NCBI RefSeq assembly: GCF_026191475.2
Contig: NZ_JAOSLC020000003.1
Coordinates: 1,023,001 to 1,087,000, forward strand
Source: Polaribacter ponticola
GTDB lineage: Bacteria > Bacteroidota > Bacteroidia > Flavobacteriales > Flavobacteriaceae
Length of the DNA stretch: 64,000 nt
Direction of reading: 5' to 3'
Under the pieces are notes generated by a model that saw only the letters and a program-made list of their open reading frames with translations, was not told the origin of the DNA and ran no database searches. Below are positions 9,751 to 19,278 of the stretch, in pieces. How positions within the stretch are numbered: position 1 is the first letter of the stretch; the number at the start of each line of letters is the position of its first letter. The translations under genes and the position numbers were made by a program.

Positions 9751-10988
9751 ATGAATAAACTAAAAAAAACATTTAAGTCAATAATTGAAATTGGTTTACA
9801 TCAAAATATAAATCAGAAAGAGCTAAAGAAAATTAAGATCTTAAATTTCTCTAGCTTTTTCATGGGAATCACACTTATAATCTCTTTAATTTTAAAACAT
9901 ATTACGAGTGACTTTTCTAACTTTTTAACTATTATTTTTTTAATTGAATCAATACTTTATTTTTCAATTCTTATCTTTAATTATTTTAAATATTATATCA
10001 CAGCTAGGTATCTTTTCTTTATTTATTTTACTTCAATTTTATTTTTACACAATAACTTCTTGTTTATTGGTGAGTATACAGAGTATTATTATTTAGTAAT
10101 TCCAATAGGGTCTTTACTCTTTTTTGACAGTAAATATGTTCATTATTCTTTATTAATCATAGTATTAATTTTGTTTTATCTACCAAATCATTTTTTAAAT
10201 TTATATGAAGAAAATAATTTTGGTTTTTTTCATGTAGCTCCTTTTTTATTGGCGTTTTCATTGCTGTACAGTATTACAGAAATGAAAACTTAAAAAACGA
10301 AAGTAAACTTAAAGAAGCTTATATAGAATTACAAGAGCGTAAAAAAAGCGAATATGCAGACTTAAAATTAAAATCCTTGAGAGCACAAATGAATCCACAT
10401 TTTATGTTTAATGCTCTAAATTCTATTCAAGACTTAATCTTAAAGCAAGATACAGACGCTTCTTATGATTATATTGTAATGTTTGCTCAATTAATAAGAG
10501 ACTCATTAAATTATTCTAATCATGATTTTATTACGTTAGAAAAAGAATTGGGCTTCTTAAAAATATATTTGGAATTAGAGAAATTACGTATTGGAAATGA
10601 TTTTAATTATACTATTGATCTTAAGGAAGATGAATCTATTGAAGTACCTTCTTTATTAATACAACCTTTTATTGAAAATGCTTTAGTACATGGTCTAATA
10701 CATAAAAAAGGAATTAAAACTCTTAAGATTAATTTTAATATTATTAATAATATTTTAGAATGTACTATTACAGATAATGGTATAGGAAGAAAAAAAGCAA
10801 AAGAAATATTAAATAGACAAGGCAATCATCACCAATCTTTTGCTTTACAAGCAATAGAAAAACGATTAGAAGTTTTTTATAAAAAATACAATAAAAATGT
10901 AGGTTATAAAATTACTGATTTATATGAGAATGAAACTCCGATTGGCACAAAAGTAGTCTTAACAATACCATATAATGCTCGTTTTTAA
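9751..10988 (+). CDS. LytS-type sensor histidine kinase (one frameshift in this sequence)
   Basis: The N-terminal half has about five to six membrane segments (residues about 35-175). The C-terminal half has the His_kinase dimerisation motif RAQMNPHFMFNALNSIQD, whose first His is the likely phosphorylation site, then an ATPase domain with PFIENALVHGL (N box) and ITDNGIGRKKAKE. The frame breaks at 10255-10258, four T where five would give LLAFFIAVQYYRNENLK and a coiled linker; the restored protein has about 412 residues. This family normally pairs with a LytTR response regulator, but none is adjacent here. The input signal is unknown. Confidence 0.85.
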
Positions 10989-10996
10989 ATTAAAAA

Positions 10997-11514
10997 ATGA
11001 AAACCTACAATCAAACCAATTTTTTTAAATATACTTTCTGTGAATTTACGCAAGACACCAGTTTTGAGTTTCCAGAAAACAGCAATTATAAAAGCAAGTC
11101 TGATAGCACTTATTTTTACACAAAAGAAGGTGTTTATAGAAAATCGAATCATTGGGGAAGAGTTGCTAATTGTAGATGGAAACTAATTTCTAACGAAGAT
11201 TATAAAAATCAACAAATAGTTGTTGGTTTTGCAAAATGGAGCAACTTCTACCCTATTAATTCTACTGAAGAAATATTTTTTATTGAAGTCGATTTTGATA
11301 AAAAAAATGCCATTTTAAAAGCTAATGAAAAAGCAAACAATAAATTTTCGTTTTCTGAAGCACAAAAAAAATTAAAGATATAAATCAATTCTTTAAAAGT
11401 GATAAATGGGCTACATATTATGAAGAAGACATTAATATATTAAGAAGGAAAATTATATCAGAATATTTAACTTCTAATAAAACAATACAAGAGATTAAAT
11501 TGGGTTTCAAATAA
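10997..11514 (+). CDS. Conserved-looking hypothetical protein (one frameshift)
   Basis: I do not recognise this protein. It begins eight bases after the kinase stop and is about 172 residues after repair. The uninterrupted frame stops at 11383, but an A run at 11364-11371 (eight A, nine expected) lets the frame continue with KDINQFFKSDKWATYYEED and IRRKIISEYLTSN-like sequence to a stop at 11514. It is soluble and rich in aromatic residues (for example SNHWGRVANCRWKLI). There is no signal peptide. Its place beside the kinase is the only functional hint, and this is not a LytTR regulator. Confidence 0.6.
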
Positions 11515-11570
11515 AAATCATTCTTATTTATTTCGTAAATTCGCTCTAGATTAAAATCATAAAAATCTAG

Positions 11571-12860
11571 ATGAACATTCCACAAACTAGCTTTCCAAGA
11601 GTTGTTATTATTGGTGGTGGTTTTGCAGGTTTAGCAGCTGCAAAAGGACTAGAAGAACAAGAATTACAAGTTGTTTTAATAGACAAACACAATTACCACA
11701 CTTTTCAACCTTTACTTTATCAAGTTGCAACTGGTGGTTTAGAACCAGATTCTATTGCTTTTCCACTTAGAAAACGTTTTAACGATGTAGAAAACTTCTA
11801 CTTTAGATTAACAAATGTTTTAAAAATTAATTCTGAGAAACAAACAATTGAAACGACCATTGGAAATTTAGAATATGACGAATTAATTATTGCTACAGGT
11901 TCTACAACTAACTTTTTTGGTAATACAAATATCAAAAAACACACAATGGAGATGAAATCCATTCCGCAATCTTTAAACATTAGAAGTTTAATTTTAGAAA
12001 ACTTTGAAGAAGCTCTTTTAACTTCTAATTTAGAAGAAAGAAAAGCTTTAATGAATTTTGTAATTGTTGGTGGCGGACCAACAGGGGTAGAATTGGCTGG
12101 TGCTTTGGCAGAAATGAAAAAAGGGATTTTACCTAAAGATTATCCAGATTTAGACATTAGGCAAATGCAAATAAACCTAATTCAAAGTTCGGAATGTATC
12201 TTAAAAGGAATGAGCGTAAAAGCTTCTGAAAAAGCAGAAGATTTTCTAATAAAATTAGGCGTAAATGTTTGGAAAAACCTACGTGTTTTAGATTATGATG
12301 GTAAAACAGTAACCACAAATGGAGAAGATCATTTTAGAGCTGAAACTGTTATTTGGGCTGCTGGTGTAAAAGGAGAATTAATTGATGGTTTAGATGCTGA
12401 ATGCGTTATAGAAAGAGCTGCAAGAATAAAAGTAGACGAATATAACAAAGTCTTAAACCACAAAAACATATATGCAATTGGTGATATTGCTTGTATGTCA
12501 TCAGAAAAAAACAAATATGGTCATCCAATGATGGCTCAACCTGCTATTCAACAAGGAAAATTACTCGCAAAAAATATTTTAGCAAAATTAGCTAACAAAA
12601 AACAGAAAGCATTTGTTTATAATGATAAAGGTTCTATGGCTACTATTGGTAGAAATAAAGCCGTTGTAGATTTACCTAAATGGAAATTTCAAGGAGTATT
12701 TGCTTGGTTTGTTTGGATGTTTGTGCATTTATTTTCTTTAATTGGATTTAGAAACAAAGCCATTGTTTTTCTTAATTGGGTTTATAATTACATTCGTTTT
12801 GATAGAGAAACTCGATTAATTATTAGGCCTTATAAAAACAGAAAAAAGTTTCTTAAATGA
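11571..12860 (+). CDS. ndh: Type II NADH:quinone oxidoreductase (NDH-2)
   Basis: The 429-residue flavoprotein has an N-terminal FAD-binding Rossmann fold (VVIIGGGFAGLAAAKGL), the motif QPLLYQVATGGLEPDSIAFPLR, a second nucleotide fold for NADH (FVIVGGGPTGVELAGALAEM), and IYAIGDIACM plus MAQPAIQQGKLLAKNI near the C-terminus, which ends in a hydrophobic/amphipathic membrane-binding part. It passes electrons from NADH to quinone without pumping protons. It overlaps the next gene by four bases (ATGA). Confidence 0.93.
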   Translation: MNIPQTSFPRVVIIGGGFAGLAAAKGLEEQELQVVLIDKHNYHTFQPLLYQVATGGLEPDSIAFPLRKRFNDVENFYFRLTNVLKINSEKQTIETTIGNLEYDELIIATGSTTNFFGNTNIKKHTMEMKSIPQSLNIRSLILENFEEALLTSNLEERKALMNFVIVGGGPTGVELAGALAEMKKGILPKDYPDLDIRQMQINLIQSSECILKGMSVKASEKAEDFLIKLGVNVWKNLRVLDYDGKTVTTNGEDHFRAETVIWAAGVKGELIDGLDAECVIERAARIKVDEYNKVLNHKNIYAIGDIACMSSEKNKYGHPMMAQPAIQQGKLLAKNILAKLANKKQKAFVYNDKGSMATIGRNKAVVDLPKWKFQGVFAWFVWMFVHLFSLIGFRNKAIVFLNWVYNYIRFDRETRLIIRPYKNRKKFLK

Positions 12861-13165
12861 GTATTACCAGAATCATAAAATGTTCTAATTGTGGTGTTTT
12901 TAACACCAACAAAGAGTATTGTAAAAACTGTAATACCTTAATTTCTGATGCTAAAAAAAGAGAACTAAAAGCATCTCAAGTAAAACAAAAACAGATAGAT
13001 GAAGTTATCTACGAATTAGAAAACCCTAGTTTAGCAGAAAGACTAAAAAAACATCCTTCTTTTTTATATAAAATTCTAGGTTGGATATTGTATTCAGCAA
13101 TTTTGGTTGTCACAACAATTGGCGCTGGTTTAGCTTGGTTTATTGCAATGGTTGCAGCAGGTTAA
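12857..13165 (+). CDS. Small zinc-ribbon membrane protein
   Basis: The 102-residue protein starts with a zinc ribbon, CSNC and CKNC separated by 10 residues, then a charged helical stretch and one or two membrane segments at the C-terminus (about residues 72-100, GWILYSAILVVTTIGAGLAW). It overlaps the NDH-2 stop by four bases, which points to translational coupling and a possible accessory role at the membrane. I do not recognise a named family. Confidence 0.75.
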   Translation: MSITRIIKCSNCGVFNTNKEYCKNCNTLISDAKKRELKASQVKQKQIDEVIYELENPSLAERLKKHPSFLYKILGWILYSAILVVTTIGAGLAWFIAMVAAG

Positions 13166-13166
13166 T

Positions 13167-13520
13167 ATGAAAAAAATACTTTTATATTACTTTCTTTTTT
13201 CACTATTTACTGGTACAGCTGTTTATATTCTTCAATCTTTATCTATTCCTTTACCAAGAATTATTCGTTTTTATTTAAACGATTTTTTAATCATACCTAT
13301 TATTCTTTTTATTTGTCTTCAAGTATTAAAATGGTCTAAAAATGATAAAAGCTACAACATCAGCTTGCCCATAATTTTATATTTATGTTTTTTATATAGT
13401 CTTTTATTCGAATTTATTTTCCCTACATATTTAGCAAGATATACCAAAGACTTTGTAGATGTTATTTTATACTTTGTAGGTGGTTTTGTATTCTATTATC
13501 TTCAAAAAATTAAAAAATGA
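13167..13520 (+). CDS. Small integral membrane protein
   Basis: The start at 13167 (MKKILLYYFLF) follows the preceding stop directly; an earlier in-frame start would overlap the zinc-ribbon gene without need. The 117-residue product is almost wholly hydrophobic with about four membrane segments and a basic C-terminal tail (YYLQKIKK). No family was recognised. It is sandwiched between the zinc-ribbon gene and the AraC regulator with four-base overlap to the latter, so these genes appear to form one transcript with ndh. Confidence 0.7.
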   Translation: MKKILLYYFLFSLFTGTAVYILQSLSIPLPRIIRFYLNDFLIIPIILFICLQVLKWSKNDKSYNISLPIILYLCFLYSLLFEFIFPTYLARYTKDFVDVILYFVGGFVFYYLQKIKK

Positions 13521-14434
13521 ATTCTAATAAAATTGCAAAAGAAAATATAGCTCGTTTAAACACTGCAATAGCATTTATAGAAAGCAATTTATCAGAAAAA
13601 CTATCTTTAGAAATAATCGCAGAAAAAGCGCATTTTTCTCCTTTTCATTTTCATCGATTATTTAAAATTGTGGTTGGTGAAACGGTACATAATTTTATCA
13701 ATAGAAAAAGAATAGAAAAATCTGCAGCTTATTTATTACATCAAAAAGAAATAAATAGTACAGAAATAGCAGAAAGAGTTGGTTTTAGCTCTCTATCTGC
13801 TTTCTCTAAATCATTTAAAAAATTCTACGGAATATCTCCTAATAATTTCAAGAAAGAAAGTACAGAAAAATATAGCAAGATTTGCAAAACAGATAGCAAG
13901 AATGGCAAAGTAACTATTACTTTTGAACAATATATTTGCAATATCAATAATGCTTTAAAGTGGTTACAAATGAATGCAAAAACAGAAATTAAAAAAGTAC
14001 CAAGATTAGATTTAGGCTACATTTCTCATAAAGGTAAAATGGAAGCAATTGGAAGCGTCTATAATAAGTTAGTAAAATGGGCTACGCCCAAAGGTTTGAT
14101 TAATGAAGAAACAAGAATGGTAACAATTTATCATGACAGTCCAAAAATTACAGATCCTAATAATTTAAGAATGAGTGCTTGTATTGTTCTTAATGATCCT
14201 ATAGAACTTGATGGAGAAGTAAACTTAAAAATTTTAAGTCCCACAAAATGTATTGTATCAAGATTAGAAATTACACCTTTTGAGTTTCAACAAGCTTGGG
14301 AAGCTTCTTTTGCTTTTATGATAGAAAACGGTCACAAAAAATCTGAAGTTGATCCTTTTGAAGTTTATTACAACAATGCTGCAGAACATCCAGAAAACAA
14401 GTTTATTGTAGATTTATGTATTCCTATTTTGTAA
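13517..14434 (+). CDS. AraC-family regulator with GyrI-like effector domain
   Basis: The 305-residue protein has the AraC double helix-turn-helix at the N-terminus (about 12-115; SLEIIAEKAHFSPFHFHRLF and SSLSAFSKSFKKFYGISPNNF) and a GyrI-like small-molecule binding domain from about residue 150 to the end. This order, DNA-binding first, is that of Rob/SoxS-like GyrI fusions. It probably senses a hydrophobic or cationic compound. The TonB receptor locus just downstream is a candidate target, but there is no direct evidence. Confidence 0.9.
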   Translation: MNSNKIAKENIARLNTAIAFIESNLSEKLSLEIIAEKAHFSPFHFHRLFKIVVGETVHNFINRKRIEKSAAYLLHQKEINSTEIAERVGFSSLSAFSKSFKKFYGISPNNFKKESTEKYSKICKTDSKNGKVTITFEQYICNINNALKWLQMNAKTEIKKVPRLDLGYISHKGKMEAIGSVYNKLVKWATPKGLINEETRMVTIYHDSPKITDPNNLRMSACIVLNDPIELDGEVNLKILSPTKCIVSRLEITPFEFQQAWEASFAFMIENGHKKSEVDPFEVYYNNAAEHPENKFIVDLCIPIL

Positions 14435-14462
14435 AAGCTTAATGTTATTTGTCCGTTCGAGC

Positions 14463-14494
14463 GCAGTCGAGAACTCTATTAAAATCTCGACTGC
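14463..14494. repeat. Intergenic palindrome (GCAGTCGAGA)
   Basis: GCAGTCGAGA at 14463-14472 and its exact reverse complement at 14485-14494 enclose 12 bases. It lies 28 bp past the AraC gene, with GTTCGAGC just upstream. The motif looks like a frequent flavobacterial intergenic palindrome; it has no T run and is not a convincing terminator. Confidence 0.6.
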
Positions 14495-14645
14495 TTTAAC
14501 AAGACATAATTACATTATTAGAGCCATTCACCTTTTCCTAATTTATTTTTGTCAAATGAGGTATTAAAAACAACAGTTCAGTATTTGTTTTTATTCTAAG
14601 ATTGAACAACACAGCATCTTTGTACTATCAAAAAACCAAACACAG

Positions 14646-16802
14646 ATGAAACGTATTCTATTTTTCTTATTTACTATTTGTCAATTCTCATTAATTGCGC
14701 AAACTACAATTTCGGGTAAAGTAACAGACTCAAAAAACAACACTATTTTTGGTGCAAATATTTATTTAGACGGCACTTACGATGGAGCATCAACAGACGA
14801 AAATGGAGAGTTCTCTTTTAAAACTGAAGAAAAAGGAACACAAACGTTAGTAATATCATTTGTTTCTTTTGAAACGTATGTAAAAACAGCAGATGTTTCA
14901 ACTCTTAAAAACTTAACAATAAAATTAAGAGACGATGTAAATTCTTTAGATGCAGTTGTAATAAATGCAGGAACTTTTGAAGCTGGAGAAAAAGCAAAAG
15001 TTACCGTTTTAAAACCTTTAGATATTGTAACAACAGCAAGTGCATTGGGCGATGTTTTTGGTGCTTTACAAACCTTACCAGGAACTACAACTGTAGACGA
15101 AGACGGACGTTTATTTGTAAGAGGTGGAGAAGCAGAAGAAACACAAATTTTTATAGACGGAATTCGTGTTTTTACACCTTATGCCGCGTCTGCAAATAAT
15201 ATACCTACTCGTGGTCGTTTTTCGCCATTTTTATTTAAAGGAATTTCTTTTTCAACAGGAGGTTATTCTGCAGAATACGGACAAGCGCTTTCTAGTGTTT
15301 TACAATTAAATACAGTTGATGAACCTACAGAAGAAAAAACCGATTTGTCTCTTATGACACTAGGTTTAGGTGTTGGTAACACTCAAATCTGGGGCAATAA
15401 TTCTTTTAGCGTAAATACTTCTTACGTTAACTTAGCTCCTTACCAAGAAACTTTTCCTGATAGAAATGAATGGGAAAAACCAGTACAAGCTTTAAATGGA
15501 GAAATGGTTTTTAGACATAAATTTAAAAATGAATCATTATTAAAATTATATGGTGCTTTTAGTTACACAGATTTTGATGTAACACAAGATGATATTAATT
15601 ATGAAGATGGATTAAGATTTGGATTAAAAAACAGAAATCTTTATTTTAATACTTCTTATAAAAACAAATTTGGAGATAATTGGAAAATTGAAACAGGTTT
15701 AAGTTTTACTAACGATCATTCTAACCTTAAAATTATAGATGATAAAATAGCAAGTAATGAAAACTCGGTACATTTAAAAGTAAAGCTTAAAAAACAATTT
15801 TCTAATCGTTTTAAAATTAGTTTTGGTTCTGAGTATTTTATAACCGATTTTAACGAAAGTTACACTCCAAATAATAGTAACAAATTCGATTACGGTTTTA
15901 ACAATAACATCTTCGCTACTTTTGCAGAAACCGATATTTTCTTCTCTAAAAACCTAGCTACAAAAATAGGAGTTCGTGCAGAACATTCTCAGTTATTAAA
16001 TGAATCTACAATTTCTCCTAGAGTTTCTTTAGCTTATAAAGCAGGAAAGAACTCACAATTTTCTTTGGCGTATGGTCAATTTTATCAGAACCCAAAAAAT
16101 GATTATTTAAAATTTAATCAAAATTTTAAAGCAGAAAACACATCGCACCTAATTGCCAATTATCAATCTACAAAACAAGGTCAAATTTTTAGACTAGAAG
16201 CCTATTATAAAAATTATAAAAACTTAGTAATGTACGATAGTAATATACCAACTTACACAAGTAATTATAACAATAATGGAAATGGATTTGCAAAAGGTTT
16301 TGACGTTTTCTGGAGACAAAACGGAAAAATAAAAAATACAGATTATTGGGTTTCTTATTCATTTTTAGATACCGAAAGAGCATATAAAAACTATCCAACC
16401 TCAGCAACACCTAATTTTGCGTCTAAACATAATCTATCTGTAGTTGCAAAACATTTTATTACAGGTTTAAAAAGTCAAGTTGGTTTTAGTTATAATTTTG
16501 CCTCTGGTAGAAATTACACCAATCCAAACGAAATTGGTTTTTTAAATAATAAAACTAAAAACTATAATTCTGTAAGCTTAAATTGGGCGTATTTAATAGA
16601 TCAACAAAAAATTCTATATTTATCTGTTAACAATGTTTTGGGCACACAAAATGTATTTGGTTACAACTATAAAAATACAGCAGAACCAAATGGAAACTTC
16701 AATAGACAAGCTATTATACCAAATGCAGACAGATTCTTTTTTGTAGGTTTCTTCTGGACAATCAGTGATAATAAAAAATCAAATCAATTAGATAATTTGT
16801 AA
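14646..16802 (+). CDS. TonB-dependent outer-membrane receptor
   Basis: The 718-residue protein has a signal peptide (to about residue 18), a carboxypeptidase-like regulatory domain (about 20-105: TISGKVTDSKNNTIFGANIYLDG), a plug domain (about 110-230: FGALQTLPGTTTVDEDGRL, FVRGGEAEETQIFIDGI) and a beta barrel ending with a hydrophobic/aromatic strand. It would import a ligand across the outer membrane using TonB energy. It is smaller than SusC-type receptors, and no SusD gene is adjacent, so a siderophore, metal or small-molecule ligand is more likely than glycan, but this is inference. Confidence 0.92.
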   Translation: MKRILFFLFTICQFSLIAQTTISGKVTDSKNNTIFGANIYLDGTYDGASTDENGEFSFKTEEKGTQTLVISFVSFETYVKTADVSTLKNLTIKLRDDVNSLDAVVINAGTFEAGEKAKVTVLKPLDIVTTASALGDVFGALQTLPGTTTVDEDGRLFVRGGEAEETQIFIDGIRVFTPYAASANNIPTRGRFSPFLFKGISFSTGGYSAEYGQALSSVLQLNTVDEPTEEKTDLSLMTLGLGVGNTQIWGNNSFSVNTSYVNLAPYQETFPDRNEWEKPVQALNGEMVFRHKFKNESLLKLYGAFSYTDFDVTQDDINYEDGLRFGLKNRNLYFNTSYKNKFGDNWKIETGLSFTNDHSNLKIIDDKIASNENSVHLKVKLKKQFSNRFKISFGSEYFITDFNESYTPNNSNKFDYGFNNNIFATFAETDIFFSKNLATKIGVRAEHSQLLNESTISPRVSLAYKAGKNSQFSLAYGQFYQNPKNDYLKFNQNFKAENTSHLIANYQSTKQGQIFRLEAYYKNYKNLVMYDSNIPTYTSNYNNNGNGFAKGFDVFWRQNGKIKNTDYWVSYSFLDTERAYKNYPTSATPNFASKHNLSVVAKHFITGLKSQVGFSYNFASGRNYTNPNEIGFLNNKTKNYNSVSLNWAYLIDQQKILYLSVNNVLGTQNVFGYNYKNTAEPNGNFNRQAIIPNADRFFFVGFFWTISDNKKSNQLDNL

Positions 16803-16810
16803 TATTTTTA

Positions 16811-16964
16811 GAAGCTATTTCCTGCTTTTCGCACTCGCTTTTTTTATGCTTAATTTATTTCAGCATCTATTTATCTTATATAATTAATTTTATTTTTTAG
16901 ATAAGGTATTTAATCTAGTTAAGCATAAAAAAAGAGCTCAAACAAACGCTACAATCAGGGCTAA
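16811..16964. repeat. Variable-hairpin intergenic repeat, copy A (inverted)
   Basis: The flanks GAAGCTATTTCCTGCTTTTCG and CGCTACAATCAGGGCTAA are the reverse complements of the conserved arms seen in copies B, C and D. Between them a long hairpin is formed by CTTTTTTTATGCTTAA and TTAAGCATAAAAAAAG. This repeat fills most of the 320-bp gap between the TonB receptor and the DUF2141 gene; I see no gene in it. Confidence 0.7.
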
Positions 16965-17122
16965 GCATTTCTAATAACTAATTGTAAATACTAAAAATTA
17001 ATAATTATTTACACACTAAATTACAACTCAGAAGCAAAAAATTACAATTGGGTATTGTTCTTGTGTAATTCACATAAAAACATCAGATATTTGAATCATC
17101 AATAAAATATAAAATAAGAATC

Positions 17123-17545
17123 ATGAAAAATTTACTTTTATTATTTGTAATCCTTCTAAGCGGAATTCTAACAACAAGTGCACAAGAAGAAACAGTCGAT
17201 TTAACGATACAAATTAGTGGTTTAAATTCCGACAAAGGAACCTTATTAATTGCTCTTTACAATAAAAAAGAAAATTTTTTAAAAAAAGCTTTTAAAGGAA
17301 ACATTATAAAAATTAAAGATAAAAAATCTGAAGTTACTTTTCAAAAATTACCTAAAGGAGAATATGCTGTTTCTTTTGTTCATGACGAAAATGATAACAA
17401 AAAAATGGACACTAACTTTTTAGGAATTCCTAAAGAAGACTACGGTTGTTCTAATAATGCTAGAGGCTTTATGGGACCTCCAAAATATGATGATGCTAAG
17501 TTTAACTTAAACGCTAATAAAGAAATAACTATAAAAATAAACTAA
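17123..17545 (+). CDS. DUF2141 family secreted protein
   Basis: The 140-residue protein has a clear signal peptide (ending near residue 20, TSAQE) and the DUF2141 pattern: LTIQISGLNSDKGTLLIALY, LPKGEYAVSFVHDENDNKKMD, then NFLGIPKEDYGCSNNARG and FMGPPKYDDAKF. Family members are small exported beta-sandwich proteins of unknown activity, often near TonB receptors. Its stop codon overlaps the start of the DUF2306 gene by one base. Confidence 0.88.
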   Translation: MKNLLLLFVILLSGILTTSAQEETVDLTIQISGLNSDKGTLLIALYNKKENFLKKAFKGNIIKIKDKKSEVTFQKLPKGEYAVSFVHDENDNKKMDTNFLGIPKEDYGCSNNARGFMGPPKYDDAKFNLNANKEITIKIN

Positions 17546-18165
17546 TGAACTTAAAAAAGATATCCTTTTCTCTAATTGCTATTTGTGGCGTATTAGTGGG
17601 TTTATACCCAATTGTATACTTTTTAGTACCAGACAGAAAGTTCGGTTTATTAGCAGGGAAATCTGCAGAACTTTTAGCCAATAACATTTGGAATACTATG
17701 TTTTATACACATATTATTCTTGGCGGAATTGCATTACTTATTGGTTGGTTACAATTCAATAAAAAATTAAGATTAAAAAACTTAGAATTACACAGAAAAA
17801 TTGGCAAAATCTATGTGCTTTCTGTTTTATTAAGCGCAATCTCTGGTTTATATATTGGTTTTTATGCTTCTGGTGGAATCATTGCTAAATCTGGTTTTAT
17901 TACAATGGCAATTGCTTGGTTTTTAACAACTTTATTTGCTTTTACAGCTATAAAAAAAGGGAATGTTCTTCTACATCAAAAATTAATGATCTATAGTTAT
18001 GCTATATGTTTTGCTGCAGTTACTTTAAGAATTTACTTACCTATTTTCATTCCAATATTTGGTAGCTTTTTACCTGCTTATAAATTAATTGCTTGGTTAT
18101 GCTGGATTCCAAATACCATAATAGCCTACTTTATTATTAAATCTCAAATAAAACAAACAACTTAA
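17545..18165 (+). CDS. DUF2306 family membrane protein
   Basis: The 206-residue protein has about six membrane segments. HIILGGIALLIGWLQF and LHRKIGKIYVLSVLLS, with their histidines, fit the DUF2306 family, thought to be heme- or electron-transfer-related membrane proteins though this is not proved. It overlaps the DUF2141 gene by one base and is followed 11 bp later by a TPR protein, so TBDR accessory genes run as a tight operon. Confidence 0.8.
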   Translation: MNLKKISFSLIAICGVLVGLYPIVYFLVPDRKFGLLAGKSAELLANNIWNTMFYTHIILGGIALLIGWLQFNKKLRLKNLELHRKIGKIYVLSVLLSAISGLYIGFYASGGIIAKSGFITMAIAWFLTTLFAFTAIKKGNVLLHQKLMIYSYAICFAAVTLRIYLPIFIPIFGSFLPAYKLIAWLCWIPNTIIAYFIIKSQIKQTT

Positions 18166-18176
18166 AATTATACATT

Positions 18177-18800
18177 ATGAAAAAATCAATCTTAATTATC
18201 GCTTTATTATTTGCAGGTATTTCTACTGCACAATCTAAATACCAAGCGGGAATGAAAAAAGCATTCTCACTTTGGAGTGAAGGAAAAATGTCGGAAACCT
18301 CTCAACTTTTTGAAAGAATTTCTAAAGCTGAACCAACAAAATGGAAACCTGCATATTACGCTGCAACGGTAGAAATTATTGGTAGTTTTCAAATAAAAGA
18401 TGAAGTAAAATTAAAAGCAAAATTAACAAAAGCACAAGAATTTTTAGATGCTGCAACTACTAACTCACCTAATAATCCAGAAATTTTAATTACACAAGCA
18501 TTATTAAACACTGCTTACATTGTTTTTGACGGACAGAAATACGGAATGACAATGTCTATGAAAAATGGAGGTTTGTATGCAAAAGCATTAAAAATTGCAC
18601 CAAACAATCCTAGAGTTATTTTTAGCAAAGCACAATCAGATATTGGAGGCGCTCGTTTCTTTAGTAAATCTACTAAACCTTACTGTGCAGAAATTAAAAG
18701 AGCAATTAAACTAAGTAAAGAGGAAAATATTGAGGAAGAATTTTATCCGAAATTTATGTTAGAAAGAGCTGAACAAGCTTTAAAAGATTGCGAAAAATAG
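18177..18800 (+). CDS. Secreted TPR-like protein
   Basis: The 207-residue protein has a signal peptide (to about residue 18, AGISTAQ) and a helical repeat body: KAFSLWSEGKMSETSQLFERI followed by PTKWKPAYYAATVEI, and NSPNNPEILITQALL. This fits tetratricopeptide-like repeats that mediate protein contacts in the periplasm. It is the last gene of the TonB receptor cluster. Similar proteins are common in Flavobacteriia, but no specific role is known to me. Confidence 0.8.
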   Translation: MKKSILIIALLFAGISTAQSKYQAGMKKAFSLWSEGKMSETSQLFERISKAEPTKWKPAYYAATVEIIGSFQIKDEVKLKAKLTKAQEFLDAATTNSPNNPEILITQALLNTAYIVFDGQKYGMTMSMKNGGLYAKALKIAPNNPRVIFSKAQSDIGGARFFSKSTKPYCAEIKRAIKLSKEENIEEEFYPKFMLERAEQALKDCEK

Positions 18801-18858
18801 GTTCAAATTATCAGTAGCAGTTTTCAAAATTTATTGTAAACTGCTACTTTATTAAAAC

Positions 18859-19278
18859 TTAAACCTTTTTTATTAAGTTAGAAACCGGATCTACATATAG
18901 TTTTTTCTTACCATATGGTAGAGCTACTCTAGCATCATGCAAAGTTCCGAAAGTTATTCCATCTTCAAAAACTACGGTTTTACTTGGCTCTAAATAATAA
19001 AAAATACAGTTTCTATATTCGTCTAAATATTTTGGCTGAATTCTAGTTAAGAATTCAGAGTAAACAGTATCAAAGTTTTCGCCAACCTTAGACTGTAACC
19101 ATCTATATACAAGTCCTGTATCTAAAAAAGTGTTTTTAGCGTTTTTACCCTGCATAGATTCTCTTTTAGGTAAGTATTCAAGATCATCAGATTTACCATT
19201 TCTATTGTTAGAAAAATCACCTTTAGTTTTATGTTTAGCTCTTGATCCAGAAGTTTTTCTTAGCAACCATTTAGACAT
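18859..19278 (-). CDS. Hypothetical protein at the end of the kynurenine operon
   Basis: I do not recognise this 139-residue protein. It is soluble, with a strongly basic N-terminus (KWLLRKTSGSRAKHKTKG) and a folded C-terminal part (YRNCIFYYLEPSKTVVFEDG, ARVALPYGKKKLYVDP). Its start overlaps the stop of the decarboxylase gene by eight bases, so it is translationally coupled to it and is the last gene of the catabolic cluster. The basic start could hint at RNA or ribosome binding, but nothing firmer is visible. Confidence 0.7.
   Translation of the reverse strand: MSKWLLRKTSGSRAKHKTKGDFSNNRNGKSDDLEYLPKRESMQGKNAKNTFLDTGLVYRWLQSKVGENFDTVYSEFLTRIQPKYLDEYRNCIFYYLEPSKTVVFEDGITFGTLHDARVALPYGKKKLYVDPVSNLIKKV

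Noticed and set aside
14581..14625. Promoter of the TonB receptor (TTTG ... CATCTTTG)
   Set aside because: Spacing between the possible -33 and -7 boxes does not fit (27 or 10 bases) and the -7 box has a mismatch.
16189..16410. Minus-strand gene inside the TonB receptor
   Set aside because: It is an antisense shadow of an AT-rich coding region, with no start site, homology or plausible composition.
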